A DNA stretch of 64,000 nucleotides from Roseospira marina (GCF_014197855.1 NZ_JACIGJ010000016.1:24171-88170), one strand, 5' to 3'. Positions 28,502 through 38,128 are shown, counted from the stretch's first letter. The notes: generated by a model not told the origin, from the sequence alone. A program made the numbers and translations.

Positions 28502-29140
28502 ATGCCAGAGGGCCGTCCCCGCATCTATCTGGCCGGACCCGAGGTGTTTCATGCCGAGGCCCGGTCTCTCGGCGCGCGCAAGGTGGCGATCTGTTCCGCC
28601 GCGGGGCTGGACGGCGTCTACCCTCTGGACGGTGTGCCGGACGATGAGCCCGAACCGACACCGCGTGCCGGCCTGGCCATCTTTCAGCACTGCCTGGAGA
28701 CCATGAACGCCTGCGATGCCCTGATCGCCAACCTGACGCCCTTTCGGGGGCCGAGCATGGACGTGGGGACGGCGGTCGAGATGGGGTATATGCGCGGGCT
28801 TGGCCGCCCGGTCTTCGCGTACAGCAACACGGCGTTGCCCTACATCCAGCGGGTGACCGTGGCGTTGGGGGGGCGGCTGCCTCGGCGCGAGGACGGGACG
28901 CCTGTCGATCCGGAAGACATGGCGGTGGAGCCCTTCGGCCTTGCCGACAACCTGATGGTGGATGGGTGCGTGGCCGACTCGGGGCACGGTGCGCGGGTCG
29001 TGACTCGTGAAACACAGTTCGTCGCGCGCTGGACCGACATGACTGCGTTCACAGAGGCCGTGCGCCGCGCCGCGGCGGTCCTGCTGACGCCGCCCTGTCG
29101 GGAGCGCGAGCCCCTGGATATGGGGGGAGAGAGGGTGTGA
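28502..29140 (+). CDS. Nucleoside 2-deoxyribosyltransferase family protein
   Basis: 212 residues from ATG 28502, with AGGAG 8 nt upstream. The N-terminus RIYLAGPEVF and the segment DVGTAVEMGYMRGLGRPVFAY, with the candidate catalytic Glu93, are typical of the family, which swaps bases between 2-deoxynucleosides or hydrolyses deoxynucleoside monophosphates. A role in nucleotide salvage is likely. It stands alone between tRNA-Thr and the minus-strand SDHAF4-like gene, so its context adds little. Confidence 0.87.
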   Translation: MPEGRPRIYLAGPEVFHAEARSLGARKVAICSAAGLDGVYPLDGVPDDEPEPTPRAGLAIFQHCLETMNACDALIANLTPFRGPSMDVGTAVEMGYMRGLGRPVFAYSNTALPYIQRVTVALGGRLPRREDGTPVDPEDMAVEPFGLADNLMVDGCVADSGHGARVVTRETQFVARWTDMTAFTEAVRRAAAVLLTPPCREREPLDMGGERV

Positions 29141-29333
29141 CGGGGGGCATCCCGCATCACCGGGTTCAAGGTTAACGGGCCGGCGCGCGCTTTCGCGCTG
29201 TCGCCCCGATCACCAATGTCTCGGATCTCAGCGGTGTTTCGCTGCACTTCACCCAAACGGCCCTGAACCGCGTCACGGGACCTTGACCGTCACGATGTCG
29301 TGAGCGTCAGACGGGGACACGGATGGGGGTGGC

Positions 29334-29624
29334 TCAAAAGTCGGTGCATCGCCCCTTCTGTTCCCAATCGTTGTAGCGCGTGGGTTCCGGTCCCTTCGGG
29401 CCGCCGACCTCGGTGACGTCGGCCCCTTGGTTAACTCCATGGTCGGTCTCTGCGTCGACTCGGGCCGCGTTGAACGAGGCACGCCGCAGGGCCTGACGGG
29501 AGTGCATGACCGCGCCGGTGGGCTCGGGCGGTGGCGCCTCGGGGGTCAAGGGGAGGGGCAGGGCGTCGCCCCAGCCGGTGGCGGGGTTCGGCGTGCCGGA
29601 ATCCCGGGTGTTCGACGTCGTCAT
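29334..29624 (-). CDS. DUF1674 protein, SDHAF4-like succinate dehydrogenase assembly factor
   Basis: 96 residues. The N-terminal two thirds is Pro-rich and variable; the C-terminus has the family hallmark GGPKGPEPTRYNDWEQKGRC followed by TDF at the very end. Proteins with this tail are related to the eukaryotic assembly factor SDHAF4, which binds flavinylated SdhA. Starts at ATG 29663 or 29711 are also in frame; 29624 gives a compact protein, but no strong ribosome-binding site decides. It is followed on the same strand from upstream by the TrmN6-like methyltransferase, about 95 bp away. Confidence 0.75.
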   Translation of the reverse strand: MTTSNTRDSGTPNPATGWGDALPLPLTPEAPPPEPTGAVMHSRQALRRASFNAARVDAETDHGVNQGADVTEVGGPKGPEPTRYNDWEQKGRCTDF

Positions 29625-29720
29625 GGAACCAAAACCCAAGGTCTGATGGGTGGGGACCGGCATCAAGATGCGGCCGGACGTCAGGATCGCCGTCTCGGGC
29701 CGGCATTTCAACCGTGCGGG

Positions 29721-30551
29721 TCAACCGCGCTGGCCGGTCATGGCATCGTCGAGTGAACACCCGTGCCGCAACACGGCATCCGCCGCCGCTGTGGGCGGAC
29801 CGTCCGGCGTGTGCAGGACCAGCCCCGGCCATAGGGTCGCCGGTCCCCGGACCCCCTTGCGCGCCCGCACGATCACGCGGCGGGCCGGGCGGGGTCCACC
29901 ATCGGAGCCGGGGCCGGGCCAGAGGGGCAGGATTTCGGCGGCGCCGGCCCGGCCGTGCAAGGCCGCCAGCAGAGCATCGATCCGGTCGGCCCGATGGATG
30001 ACCACGAAACGCCCTTTCGGCCGCAGGCGGTCCAGACAGGCGCCCACCCAGTGCTCCAGCGGAACAACGGTGGCATGGGCGCGAGCGCGCCCGGCGTCTG
30101 GCGACGGGGTGCCGTCCTCCAGGTACGGCGGGTTGGTCAAGACCGCGTCGAAGGGGGCGGCCGTCAGGGCGGCGGGCGGGGCGCACAGATCGCCGGTGAG
30201 GATCTCCAGCCGGTCGGCCCAGCCGTTCAACGCCGCTGACCGTGCCGCCAGCGTCGCCACGGTCGCCTCGATCTCCAGACCGACCACCTGGAGGCCTGCT
30301 CTTACATCCGCCCCCGCCCGGGCCAGCAGGCAAAGCGCGGCGGCTCCGGTGCCGGTGCCGGCATCCAGAACGCGGGCCGTGCGGCCGGGGCCGGTCAGGG
30401 GGACGGCGGCGGCGAGCAACACCGGGTCGAAGGCCACGCGGTACCCCCGCACGGGCTGAAGCAGCCGTACGCGCCCGTCCAGGAGGGCCGTTTCCTCGAC
30501 GTCCGCGTCTTCTCGCGGGGGGGGCGGGGCCGACGGCCCGGCCGCCGTCAC
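29721..30551 (-). CDS. TrmN6-like class I SAM-dependent methyltransferase
   Basis: 276 residues, GTG start overlapping the stop of the DUF2007 gene (GTGA). SAM-binding motif I is VLDAGTGTGAA (61-71) and the N6-adenine methyltransferase motif is NPPY at 140-143. A GYRVAFDPVLLAAAV segment near residue 36 is characteristic of the tRNA1(Val) A37 N6-methyltransferase group (COG4123). It most likely methylates adenine in tRNA; the exact target cannot be read from the sequence. Confidence 0.85.
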   Translation of the reverse strand: MTAAGPSAPPPPREDADVEETALLDGRVRLLQPVRGYRVAFDPVLLAAAVPLTGPGRTARVLDAGTGTGAAALCLLARAGADVRAGLQVVGLEIEATVATLAARSAALNGWADRLEILTGDLCAPPAALTAAPFDAVLTNPPYLEDGTPSPDAGRARAHATVVPLEHWVGACLDRLRPKGRFVVIHRADRIDALLAALHGRAGAAEILPLWPGPGSDGGPRPARRVIVRARKGVRGPATLWPGLVLHTPDGPPTAAADAVLRHGCSLDDAMTGQRG

Positions 30552-30823
30552 GGCGAGGATCCCCCCTGTGGCTCCTGTTGTGCCCTCTCTTGGTCTCCCT
30601 CCTGTACGCCGTCTTGTGCGTGACCGAGCACCCAGCGGGCGCGTTGCAGCCGATGGGCCGGAACGAGCACCCGTGCCCGGATGGCGCCAATGGCGCCGCC
30701 GAGCGCCGCGCTGGTATGCTGGTCGAGTACGGTGGCCTCGATCTCCTCCTGCTTCAGGCAGGCCAGCAGCCAGGACAGGAAGACCGGGTCCTCGATGCTG
30801 GTCAGTTCCGCCAAATCCTGCAT
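30548..30823 (-). CDS. DUF2007 small protein
   Basis: 91 residues from ATG 30823, with AGGAGAA upstream at good spacing; the frame is open to 30886. The pattern ELTSIEDPVFLSWLLACLKQ, then a beta strand and SIGAIRARVLVPAHRLQRA, matches the DUF2007 family of small ferredoxin-like-fold proteins often called putative signal transducers. Function unknown. Its end overlaps the methyltransferase start by 4 bp, so the two are co-translated. It is divergent from the polyprenyl synthase gene. Confidence 0.8.
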   Translation of the reverse strand: MQDLAELTSIEDPVFLSWLLACLKQEEIEATVLDQHTSAALGGAIGAIRARVLVPAHRLQRARWVLGHAQDGVQEGDQERAQQEPQGGSSP

Positions 30824-31006
30824 GGCCGCGCGTTCTCCTGGTGGGGTGTGCCGGACACGATGGGCTCCGAACGTCGGGCGGGTCATGGCCCTTGACCCCG
30901 ATCAGAGCCCGCTCCTATGCTCCGGGCGCTTGGGCGGAGGCGTCAACCCTGTCGTGCCGGGTCCGCCGTCCGCCGTCTTGTCTGCTCCCTCATCCTGGTC
31001 GCCATC

Positions 31007-32062
31007 GTGAACGCCTCGACTCAGCCGAACTCCTCCTCCTCCGGCGCTGATTCCAACGCCGGAGCCGATCAAAAGGTCGCCTTTGACGCCCTGATGGACC
31101 TCGTTGGCGAGGACCTGAAGCGGGTCAATCAGGCGATCCTGGATCGGATGCACAGCCCGATCGCCCTGATCCCGCAGTTGGCTGGCCACATCATCGCGGC
31201 GGGCGGCAAGCGTCTGCGGCCGCTGCTCACCCTGGGGGCGGCGAAGCTGGTCGGGTACGAGGGCGAGCGTCATATCCAACTCGCCGCCTGCATCGAATTC
31301 CTGCACACCGCCACGCTGCTGCACGATGATGTGGTGGACGAGAGCGACAAGCGGCGCGGCCGCGATACCGCCAACGCGGTGTGGGGCAATAAGCCCAGCG
31401 TTCTGGTGGGAGACTTCCTGTTTGCGCGCGCGTTCGAGCTGATGGTCGAGGACGGCTCGCTGGAGGTCATGGGCATTCTTGCGCGGGCCTCGGCGGTGAT
31501 TTCGGAAGGCGAGATCCACCAGCTTCTGACGGCCAACAACATCGAGACGACGGAAGCGGACTATCTGGAGGTGGTCGGCGCGAAAACCGCCGCCCTGTTC
31601 GCCGCCGCCACCCGCATCGGCGGTGTGGCCGCCGACCGGCCCCGCGAGGAGTTGGATGCGCTGGATGCCTATGGCCGGAATCTCGGCATTGCGTTCCAGA
31701 TCGCCGACGACTTCCTGGATTATTCGGCGCGCGAGGCGGATCTGGGCAAGTCCATCGGTGACGACTTCCGCGACGGCAAGCTGACGCTGCCGGTGATCCA
31801 TGCCATCGCCGCGGCGAACGATGAGGAGCGGGCGTTCTGGACCCGGGTCCTGGAGGAGCAGGCGTTCAGCGACCCGCACGGCGACGCGGATTTCACCCAC
31901 GCCATGACCCTGCTGAGCAAGCATGGCTCCCTGGAGGCGACGGTGCGCCGGGCGCATGACTTCGCCGAGGCCGCGCGGCGCTCGCTCGACATGTTCCCGG
32001 ATAGCCCGGTGAAGACCGTTCTGACCGAGGTGGTCGATTTCAGCGTGGCGCGCGCCTACTGA
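31007..32062 (+). CDS. ispB: Polyprenyl (octa-/decaprenyl) diphosphate synthase
   Basis: 351 residues from GTG 31007; an ATG at 30917 would add 30 residues that look random. Both Asp-rich motifs of trans-prenyltransferases are present: LLHDDVVDESDKRRG and QIADDFLDY, with GGKRLRPLL binding the diphosphate. It makes the side chain of ubiquinone from IPP and FPP; alphaproteobacteria usually make a decaprenyl chain, but length cannot be fixed here. Divergent from the DUF2007-methyltransferase pair, convergent with mrp. Confidence 0.92.
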   Translation: MNASTQPNSSSSGADSNAGADQKVAFDALMDLVGEDLKRVNQAILDRMHSPIALIPQLAGHIIAAGGKRLRPLLTLGAAKLVGYEGERHIQLAACIEFLHTATLLHDDVVDESDKRRGRDTANAVWGNKPSVLVGDFLFARAFELMVEDGSLEVMGILARASAVISEGEIHQLLTANNIETTEADYLEVVGAKTAALFAAATRIGGVAADRPREELDALDAYGRNLGIAFQIADDFLDYSAREADLGKSIGDDFRDGKLTLPVIHAIAAANDEERAFWTRVLEEQAFSDPHGDADFTHAMTLLSKHGSLEATVRRAHDFAEAARRSLDMFPDSPVKTVLTEVVDFSVARAY

Positions 32063-32089
32063 GACACGCCATCGTGCACTGAAGACCGG

Positions 32090-32123
32090 AACCGCCGGGG
32101 CCGCGTAGACGGCTCCGGCGGTT
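32090..32123. terminator. Terminator hairpin between convergent ispB and mrp
   Basis: 13-bp stem AACCGCCGGGGCC / GGCTCCGGCGGTT (one G-T wobble) with an 8-nt loop in the 79-bp gap. It is followed by TGCCGTTTC on the plus strand and CCGGTCTTC on the minus strand, so it may serve both genes. Confidence 0.55.
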
Positions 32124-32141
32124 GCCGTTTCGGAGGTCGGC

Positions 32142-33266
32142 TCAGGTGAAGCGGATGGTGGGCGCGGCCGGGTGCGCGGCGTCCGACCCGCCCTCGAGCT
32201 GCGCCAGCACCGCGTCCGCGATGGCCAGGTACGCCTGGGCGTGCGCGCTGTCGGGTTCCGCCGCCACGATCGGCGTGCCTTCGTCGGCGTTCCGGCGGAT
32301 GGCGATGTCCAGCGGGATCGCCCCCAGGAACGGGCATCCCATTTCGGACGCCGCCGCCTCGGCGCCGCCATGGGCGAACACCTCCTCGCGGTGGCCGCAG
32401 TTCGGGCAGACGTAGTAGCTCATGTTCTCGACGATGCCGAACACCGGCACGTCGACGCGGCGGAACATGTTCAGCCCCTTCCGGGCGTCCAGCAGTGCGA
32501 TGTCCTGCGGGGTGGAGACGATCACCGCCCCCGCCAGCGGCACTCGCTGGCTCATGGTCAGCTGCGTATCCCCGGTGCCGGGCGGCATGTCCACGACCAT
32601 CACGTCGAGCTCGCCCCACTCTACATCGCGCAGCATCTGCTCCAGCGCGCCCATGACCATGGGGCCGCGCCAGACGACGGGGTCCTCCTCGTTCATCATG
32701 AAGCCGATGGACATGACCTTCAGGCCGGGCCCGTCCAGCGGCAGGATGCGGTCGTCGGCGACCATCGGGCGCTGACCCGCGAGCCCGAACATGCGCGGCA
32801 TCGACGGGCCGTAGATGTCGGCGTCGAACACGCCCACTCGCTTCCCGCGCGCGACCAGCGCCATGGCCAGATTCGCGGCCGTCGTCGACTTGCCCACCCC
32901 GCCTTTGCCGGAGGCCACGGCGATGATGTGGCGCACGCCGGGTGGGGCGATCGACTGCGCGCGGCCGGCAGTGCCCTGCCGCGGCTGTCCGGAGGCGCCC
33001 GGCTGGGCGCCCTGGGCGCGCGGCGCGGTGAGTACGACGGTGGCGGTCAGGACGCCGGGCATGGCGTGGACGGCTTTTTCGGCGGCCTCGCGCAGGGGCT
33101 CCAGCGCCGCGCCCCGCTCCGGTGGGACCTCCAGGGCGACCGTGACATGCCCCTCCTGGACGGCGAGGCCCTGCACCCATCCAAGGGCGACCGGATCGCG
33201 TCCGGATTCGGGGTCCGACAGCCGACTTAGGGTGGCGATCACGTCGTCCCGGCTGGGGGTTGCCAT
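32142..33266 (-). CDS. mrp: Mrp/ApbC-type iron-sulfur carrier P-loop ATPase
   Basis: 374 residues from ATG 33266, with AAGGAG 9-10 nt upstream. An N-terminal MIP18/DUF59 domain (1-80) is joined by a Gly/Ala/Gln-rich linker to a ParA-like ATPase. The deviant Walker A is SGKGGVGKS (119-127); DADIYGPSMPRMFGL and VVDMPPGTGD are family marks. The YYVCPNCG motif supplies the two Cys that bridge a 4Fe-4S cluster between monomers. It delivers Fe-S clusters to apoproteins in the cytoplasm. It is divergent from hflK. Confidence 0.94.
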   Translation of the reverse strand: MATPSRDDVIATLSRLSDPESGRDPVALGWVQGLAVQEGHVTVALEVPPERGAALEPLREAAEKAVHAMPGVLTATVVLTAPRAQGAQPGASGQPRQGTAGRAQSIAPPGVRHIIAVASGKGGVGKSTTAANLAMALVARGKRVGVFDADIYGPSMPRMFGLAGQRPMVADDRILPLDGPGLKVMSIGFMMNEEDPVVWRGPMVMGALEQMLRDVEWGELDVMVVDMPPGTGDTQLTMSQRVPLAGAVIVSTPQDIALLDARKGLNMFRRVDVPVFGIVENMSYYVCPNCGHREEVFAHGGAEAAASEMGCPFLGAIPLDIAIRRNADEGTPIVAAEPDSAHAQAYLAIADAVLAQLEGGSDAAHPAAPTIRFT

Positions 33267-33515
33267 GCTTGAAAACTCCTTGTTTCTGTCCGATATCCGG
33301 GGGGCGTCGAGGGGCGCCCCCCGCAACCCGGCCGATTGGATCGGGGCTGGGTGGGGTGCCGTTGCCGCGTCGCTCGTGGTGTCCTATACCAGGGCTCGAC
33401 TTAAGGGTATCCCGAACGCGGGACCCCGGACGGGCGGGGCCCTGGATGAGTGGGCGGCGAGTGGCGTCCGGCTTTTTTTCCTGCCCTGAACTTGGAAGCG
33501 GAAGGATATTCGTCA

Positions 33516-34724
33516 ATGGCATGGAATCCGCAAGGCGGAGGAGGCGGCGGCCCGTGGGGCGGCGGTGGCGGCGGGGGCAATGGGCCCTGGGGGCGCGGAA
33601 CCGGAGGGGGCCCATCGGGCGGCGGACCGCGTAACCCACCGCCGGACCTGGAGGAGATGCTGCGCCAGGGGCAGGAGTGGCTGCGACGGAAGCTCCCGAA
33701 AAAACTGGGTCCGATGGCAATCGGCCTTCTGGTCCTCGCCTTGCTGGGCCTTTGGGGGCTCACAGGCGTCTATTCGGTACAGCCGAATCAGCAGGGCGTT
33801 GTCATGCGCTTCGGCGAGTACGTCTACTACACCACAGAAGGCCTGCACTGGCATCTGCCGTATCCGATCGAGACCGTGCGCAAGCCGAACGTGACGCGTG
33901 AAAACCGACTCGTGATTGGCTTCCGGCAGGTCGGCACCAACTCGGACGCCCGTCGCGACGTCCCTGAGGAAAGCCTGATGCTGACCGGTGACGAGAACAT
34001 CGTTGATATCGATTTCTCGGTCGTCTGGGTCATCAAGGACGCGGGGCAGTATCTGTTCAATCTTAGGGATCCGGAAAGCGCCGTGACCATGGCCGCCGAG
34101 AGCGCCATGCGCGAAGTGGTCGGCCAGACGCCGATCCAGGTGGCGCTGACCGAGGGCCGGCAGGAGATCGAGATTTCCACCAAGGACACGCTCCAGGAGT
34201 TGCTGGACGAGTACGAAGCGGGCATCTCGATCCGGCGTGTCCAGTTGCTGAAAGCCGATCCGCCGGCCGAGGTGGTGGACGCCTTCAACGATGTGCAGCG
34301 CGCCCGCGCCGACCGCGAGCGCTTGCGCAACGAGGCCGAGGCCTACCGCAACTCGATCATCCCGCAGGCGCGCGGTCAGGCGGAGCAGCTTCTTCAGGAG
34401 GCCGAGGCCTACCGTGAGGAAATCGTGAACCGGTCCGAAGGTGACGCCGCCCGGTTCAATTCGATTTATCAGGCCTATACGGCGGCCAAGGACGTGACCA
34501 CCCAACGCATATATCTGGAGACCATGGAAGAGGTTCTGGGCAACGTGAACAAGGTCATCCTCGGCACCGAGGGCGGCCCCGGTGTGGTGCCGTATCTGCC
34601 CCTGCCCGAGGTTCAGCGCCGTCTGGACGAGGGATCGGGCTCCACCGACGGGTCCAGCGGTGGCCAGCGGCGGACGTCCGGGTCCGGGCTCGTAATTCGT
34701 GACCAGGGGAGGGCCGGCCAGTGA
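33516..34724 (+). CDS. hflK: HflK, SPFH-family regulator of FtsH protease
   Basis: 402 residues from ATG 33516, with GGAAGGA ahead of it. An N-terminal Gly/Pro-rich cytoplasmic stretch precedes a transmembrane helix at about 67-88, then a periplasmic SPFH/Band 7 domain (VQPNQQGVVMRFGEYV...) and a long Ala/Glu/Arg-rich coiled coil. HflK and HflC build the large cage around FtsH in the inner membrane. The stop overlaps the GTG of hflC (GTGA). Confidence 0.95.
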   Translation: MAWNPQGGGGGGPWGGGGGGGNGPWGRGTGGGPSGGGPRNPPPDLEEMLRQGQEWLRRKLPKKLGPMAIGLLVLALLGLWGLTGVYSVQPNQQGVVMRFGEYVYYTTEGLHWHLPYPIETVRKPNVTRENRLVIGFRQVGTNSDARRDVPEESLMLTGDENIVDIDFSVVWVIKDAGQYLFNLRDPESAVTMAAESAMREVVGQTPIQVALTEGRQEIEISTKDTLQELLDEYEAGISIRRVQLLKADPPAEVVDAFNDVQRARADRERLRNEAEAYRNSIIPQARGQAEQLLQEAEAYREEIVNRSEGDAARFNSIYQAYTAAKDVTTQRIYLETMEEVLGNVNKVILGTEGGPGVVPYLPLPEVQRRLDEGSGSTDGSSGGQRRTSGSGLVIRDQGRAGQ

Positions 34725-35620
34725 ACAGGATCGTTCTTATCGTTCTGGGTGTCGTCCTCGTCCTCGGCGCCATCAGCCTGTCCAGCGCCCTGTTCATCGT
34801 GCGCGAGATTGATCAGGTCATCGTCCTGCAGTTCGGCCGGCCACAGCGTGTGATCCAAGACCCGGGCCTGCACATCAAAGTCCCGTTCATTCAGAATGTG
34901 CAGGTCTATGAACGGCGCGTTCTGGGCTCCGATCCTCCGGGAGAGGAGGTGATTCTGGCCGACCAGAAGCGTGTGGTCGTGGACACCTACACCCGCTGGC
35001 GCATCCATGATCCGGTGCTGTTCTATCAGGCGGTGAACAGCGAGGTTCAGGCCCAGCAGCGACTGTCGGATATCATCATTTCCGCGCTGCGTCGCGTGCT
35101 CGGCAACTACACCCTCACGCAGTTGCTGTCGGAGCAGCGCACCGAGGTGATGGCGCAGATCCGCGAACAGGTGGATGACGAGGCCAAGGCCCTCGGCATC
35201 GCGGTGACCGATGTGCGCATCCGTCGCGCCGATCTGCCGACCCAGACCAGTCAGGCCATTTACGACCGGATCCGGTCGGAGCGGGATCGCGAGGCCCGCG
35301 AGGCTCGCGCCCAGGGCCGCGAGTTGGCGCAGCAGATCCGCGCCCGTGCCGACCGTGAACGTACGGTCATCGTGGCCGAGGCGGAAAACCGCGCCCAGGC
35401 CATCCGGGGTCAGGGCGACGCCGATGCCATCCGCATCTACGCGGATGCGTTCGGTCAGGATCCGTCGTTCTTCTCGTTCTACCGATCCATGGAAGCGTAT
35501 CGCAATTCCCTTGGAGACAGCGGCACCACCATGGTGCTGTCGCCGGACAGCGATTTCTTCCGCTACTTCGGGGATATCTCCGGGGGCGCGGGGGCTTCGG
35601 CGCCCGCTCCGGCCCGGTAA
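34721..35620 (+). CDS. hflC: HflC, SPFH-family partner of HflK
   Basis: 299 residues, GTG start overlapping hflK. One N-terminal transmembrane helix (about 2-22), then the SPFH domain (IVREIDQVIVLQFGRPQRVI) and a charged coiled coil (SERDREAREARAQGRELAQQ). The end segment DSDFFRYFG is typical of HflC. No degP-like protease gene follows, although one is often found there in proteobacteria. A strong terminator follows the gene. Confidence 0.95.
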   Translation: MNRIVLIVLGVVLVLGAISLSSALFIVREIDQVIVLQFGRPQRVIQDPGLHIKVPFIQNVQVYERRVLGSDPPGEEVILADQKRVVVDTYTRWRIHDPVLFYQAVNSEVQAQQRLSDIIISALRRVLGNYTLTQLLSEQRTEVMAQIREQVDDEAKALGIAVTDVRIRRADLPTQTSQAIYDRIRSERDREAREARAQGRELAQQIRARADRERTVIVAEAENRAQAIRGQGDADAIRIYADAFGQDPSFFSFYRSMEAYRNSLGDSGTTMVLSPDSDFFRYFGDISGGAGASAPAPAR

Positions 35621-35641
35621 ACCCACGGCCGAGACCAAAAG

Positions 35642-35676
35642 AAACCCCGGTGCGTGTGTACGCGCCGGGGTTTTTT
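35642..35676. terminator. Rho-independent terminator after hflC
   Basis: Stem of 13 bp (AAACCCCGGTGCG / CGCGCCGGGGTTT, one T-G pair), loop TGTGTA, followed by a T6 run on the plus strand. On the minus strand the flank reads TTTCTTTTGG, so it may also stop the convergent nrdJ transcript. Confidence 0.88.
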
Positions 35677-35716
35677 GTGGGGGCGGGCCGGGGCGGACGG
35701 CGCGTGCGTGGCCGAT

Positions 35717-38128
35717 CTATCCGCAGCGGGAGTAGCCGCAGCTCGTGCAGGTGTCGCACCCTTCCTGTCGGATCAGGGTGGGCTGGGCACATTTGGGGCA
35801 GAACCGCATGGCGGCTGGCCGGGCCACGGGCTCGACGGCTTGGGGACCATGCGACGTCGCCTTGGCGTTGTCTCCGTCCTCGACCACGAAGCCCTCCGGC
35901 GCGCCGAGGAACCCGGTCTCGATCATATGCTGCTCGATCACACCGCCGATGGCGGCCAGCAGCGACGGCACATAGCGGCCGCCCATCCACTGCCCGCCGC
36001 GTGGATCGAAGACGGCCTTCAACTCCTCGACCACGAACCGGACATCGCCGCCGCGCCGGAACACGGCGGAGATCATCCGCGTCAACGCCACGGTCCAGGC
36101 GTAGTGCTCCATGTTCTTGGAGTTGATGAACACCTCGAACGGGCGCCGCCGGCCGTCCGCGCCGACCACATCGTTGACGGTGATGTAGATCGCGTGGTCG
36201 CTCTCCGGCCAGCGCACCTTGTAGGTCTGGCCGGGCAGAACCTCGGGCCGGTCGAGCGGTCGGGTCAAATGCACCACGCGCCCGTCGTCTGACGTCCGGC
36301 CGGCCGGTGTTCCCACCGGGGTCGCCACCGGATCCGTCCCCGGGGTGGCCAGCGCTTCGGGTGTCTGTTCGGGCGCGGGCGTGCCATCGTCCGCCGGCGC
36401 TTCGGGCGCGGCCGCCGGCGCGGCGACCGACAGCACCGCGCCCGTCACAGGGTTGGGGCGGTAGGTTGTGCAGCCCTTGCACCCGCTCTGCCACGCCTGC
36501 CAATAGACGTCCTGGAAGGCATCGAAGGGCAGGTCTTCGGGCACGTTGATGGTCTTGGAGACGGCGCTGTCGATATACTTTTGGACGACCGCCTGCATGA
36601 CCAGATGGTCGCGCGGGGCGAGGGACTGCGCGTCGACAAAGGCGTCGGTCAGCGGGGCGTCGTCGCCCTTCCGCGCCCGGTACAGCCGCCAGGCGTAGTC
36701 GGACACGGTCTCCTCGCGCCGGCTGCCGTCGTTCTGGAGCACCGCCCGGGTGTAGGTGAAGCTGAACACCGGCTCCAGCCCCGAGGAGACGTTGTCGGCA
36801 AACAGCGAGATCGTCCCGGTCGGGGCGACCGATGTAATCAGAGCGTTGCGGATACCGTGCTCGGCGATGCCCGCCCGCAGGTCCTCGTCCAGCGCCTGGA
36901 TGGTCTCGCCCCTCAGATAGGCCTCGCGGTCGAACAGCGGGAAGGGGCCTTTCTCGCGCGCCAGATCGATGGACGCGGCGTAGGCGGCGCGCCTCAGGGT
37001 CGCCATCCAGTGGTCCGTGAGGGCCACCGCCGCATCGGATCCGTAGCGGGCGCCGCACTGGATCAGCGCATCGGCCAGCCCGGTGATGCCGAGCCCGATG
37101 CGGCGCTTCGACGTGGCTTCCTGCTGTTGTTCGGGCAGGGGATAGCGCGAGACGTCGATCACGTTGTCGAGCATGCGCACCGCCGTGGCGGTCAGCGCGG
37201 CCAGGGCCTCGGTGTCCAGGCGGGCGTCGGGCGTGAACGGGTCCAAGACCAGACGCGCCAGATTCACGGACCCGAGCAGGCAGGTGCCATAGGGCGGCAA
37301 GGGCTGCTCGCCGCAGGGGTTCGTGGCCTGTATGTGCTCGCAGTACCACAAATTGTTCTGTCGGTTGATGCGGTCGATGAAGATCACGCCCGGTTCGGCA
37401 TGGTCGTAGGTCGCCCGCATGATGCGGTTCCATAGGTCGCGCGCCCGCACGGTGCGGGCCACCGCGCCGTCGAACACCAGATCCCAGGCGTCATCGGTGT
37501 CCACGGCCGCCATGAAGGCATCGGTCACCAGGACCGAGAGGTTGAAGTTGCGCAGGCGCCCCGGTTCGCGCTTGGCCTCGATGAACGCTTCGATGTCGGG
37601 GTGGTCGCAGCGCAGGGTCGCCATCATGGCGCCGCGCCGTGAGCCGGCGCTCATGATCGTGCGGCACATGGCATCCCACACGTCCATGAACGACAACGGG
37701 CCGGAGGCGTCCGCGCCGACCCCGTGAACCGGGGCGCCTTTGGGGCGGAGCGTGGAGAAGTCGTACCCGATGCCGCCGCCCTGCTGCATGGTCAGGGCCG
37801 CTTCCCGCAGGTGAGCGAAGATGCCGTCGATGGTGTCGGGCACGGTGCCCATGACAAAGCAGTTGAACAGGGTCACCACCCGGTCGGTGCCGGCCCCGGC
37901 CAGGATGCGACCGGCGGGGAGAACCCGGAAGTCATTGAGGGCCTGCTTGAAGCATTGGGCCCAATAATCCGGGTCTGATTCGACCGCCGCGAGCGCCCGT
38001 GCCACCCGCCATCCCGTATCATCAACCGACTTGTCCACAGGCTCGCCCGCCGGAGTCTTGAACCGATATTTCATATCCCAGATCTGGTGGGCGATGGGTG
38101 CCATCGGCGCCGATGTCACGTCGGTCAC
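35717..38128 (-). CDS. nrdJ: Adenosylcobalamin-dependent ribonucleoside-diphosphate reductase
   Basis: 803 residues, with GTG 38128 chosen because GGGAG lies about 8 nt upstream; ATG 38104 is an alternative. The class II reductase barrel shows TLFNCFVMG (redox Cys), QQGGGIGYDFS, TNPCGEQPLPPYGTC (catalytic loop) and VAPTGTISLFADN. After an Ala/Pro-rich linker near 535-590, a C-terminal region ends with a Cys-rich zinc-binding tail (FCPKCAQP, CDTCTSCGYSRC) that re-reduces the active site. It makes deoxynucleotides with B12 and without oxygen or a small subunit. I saw no NrdR box, but a consensus DnaA box lies upstream. Confidence 0.95.
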   Translation of the reverse strand: MTDVTSAPMAPIAHQIWDMKYRFKTPAGEPVDKSVDDTGWRVARALAAVESDPDYWAQCFKQALNDFRVLPAGRILAGAGTDRVVTLFNCFVMGTVPDTIDGIFAHLREAALTMQQGGGIGYDFSTLRPKGAPVHGVGADASGPLSFMDVWDAMCRTIMSAGSRRGAMMATLRCDHPDIEAFIEAKREPGRLRNFNLSVLVTDAFMAAVDTDDAWDLVFDGAVARTVRARDLWNRIMRATYDHAEPGVIFIDRINRQNNLWYCEHIQATNPCGEQPLPPYGTCLLGSVNLARLVLDPFTPDARLDTEALAALTATAVRMLDNVIDVSRYPLPEQQQEATSKRRIGLGITGLADALIQCGARYGSDAAVALTDHWMATLRRAAYAASIDLAREKGPFPLFDREAYLRGETIQALDEDLRAGIAEHGIRNALITSVAPTGTISLFADNVSSGLEPVFSFTYTRAVLQNDGSRREETVSDYAWRLYRARKGDDAPLTDAFVDAQSLAPRDHLVMQAVVQKYIDSAVSKTINVPEDLPFDAFQDVYWQAWQSGCKGCTTYRPNPVTGAVLSVAAPAAAPEAPADDGTPAPEQTPEALATPGTDPVATPVGTPAGRTSDDGRVVHLTRPLDRPEVLPGQTYKVRWPESDHAIYITVNDVVGADGRRRPFEVFINSKNMEHYAWTVALTRMISAVFRRGGDVRFVVEELKAVFDPRGGQWMGGRYVPSLLAAIGGVIEQHMIETGFLGAPEGFVVEDGDNAKATSHGPQAVEPVARPAAMRFCPKCAQPTLIRQEGCDTCTSCGYSRCG

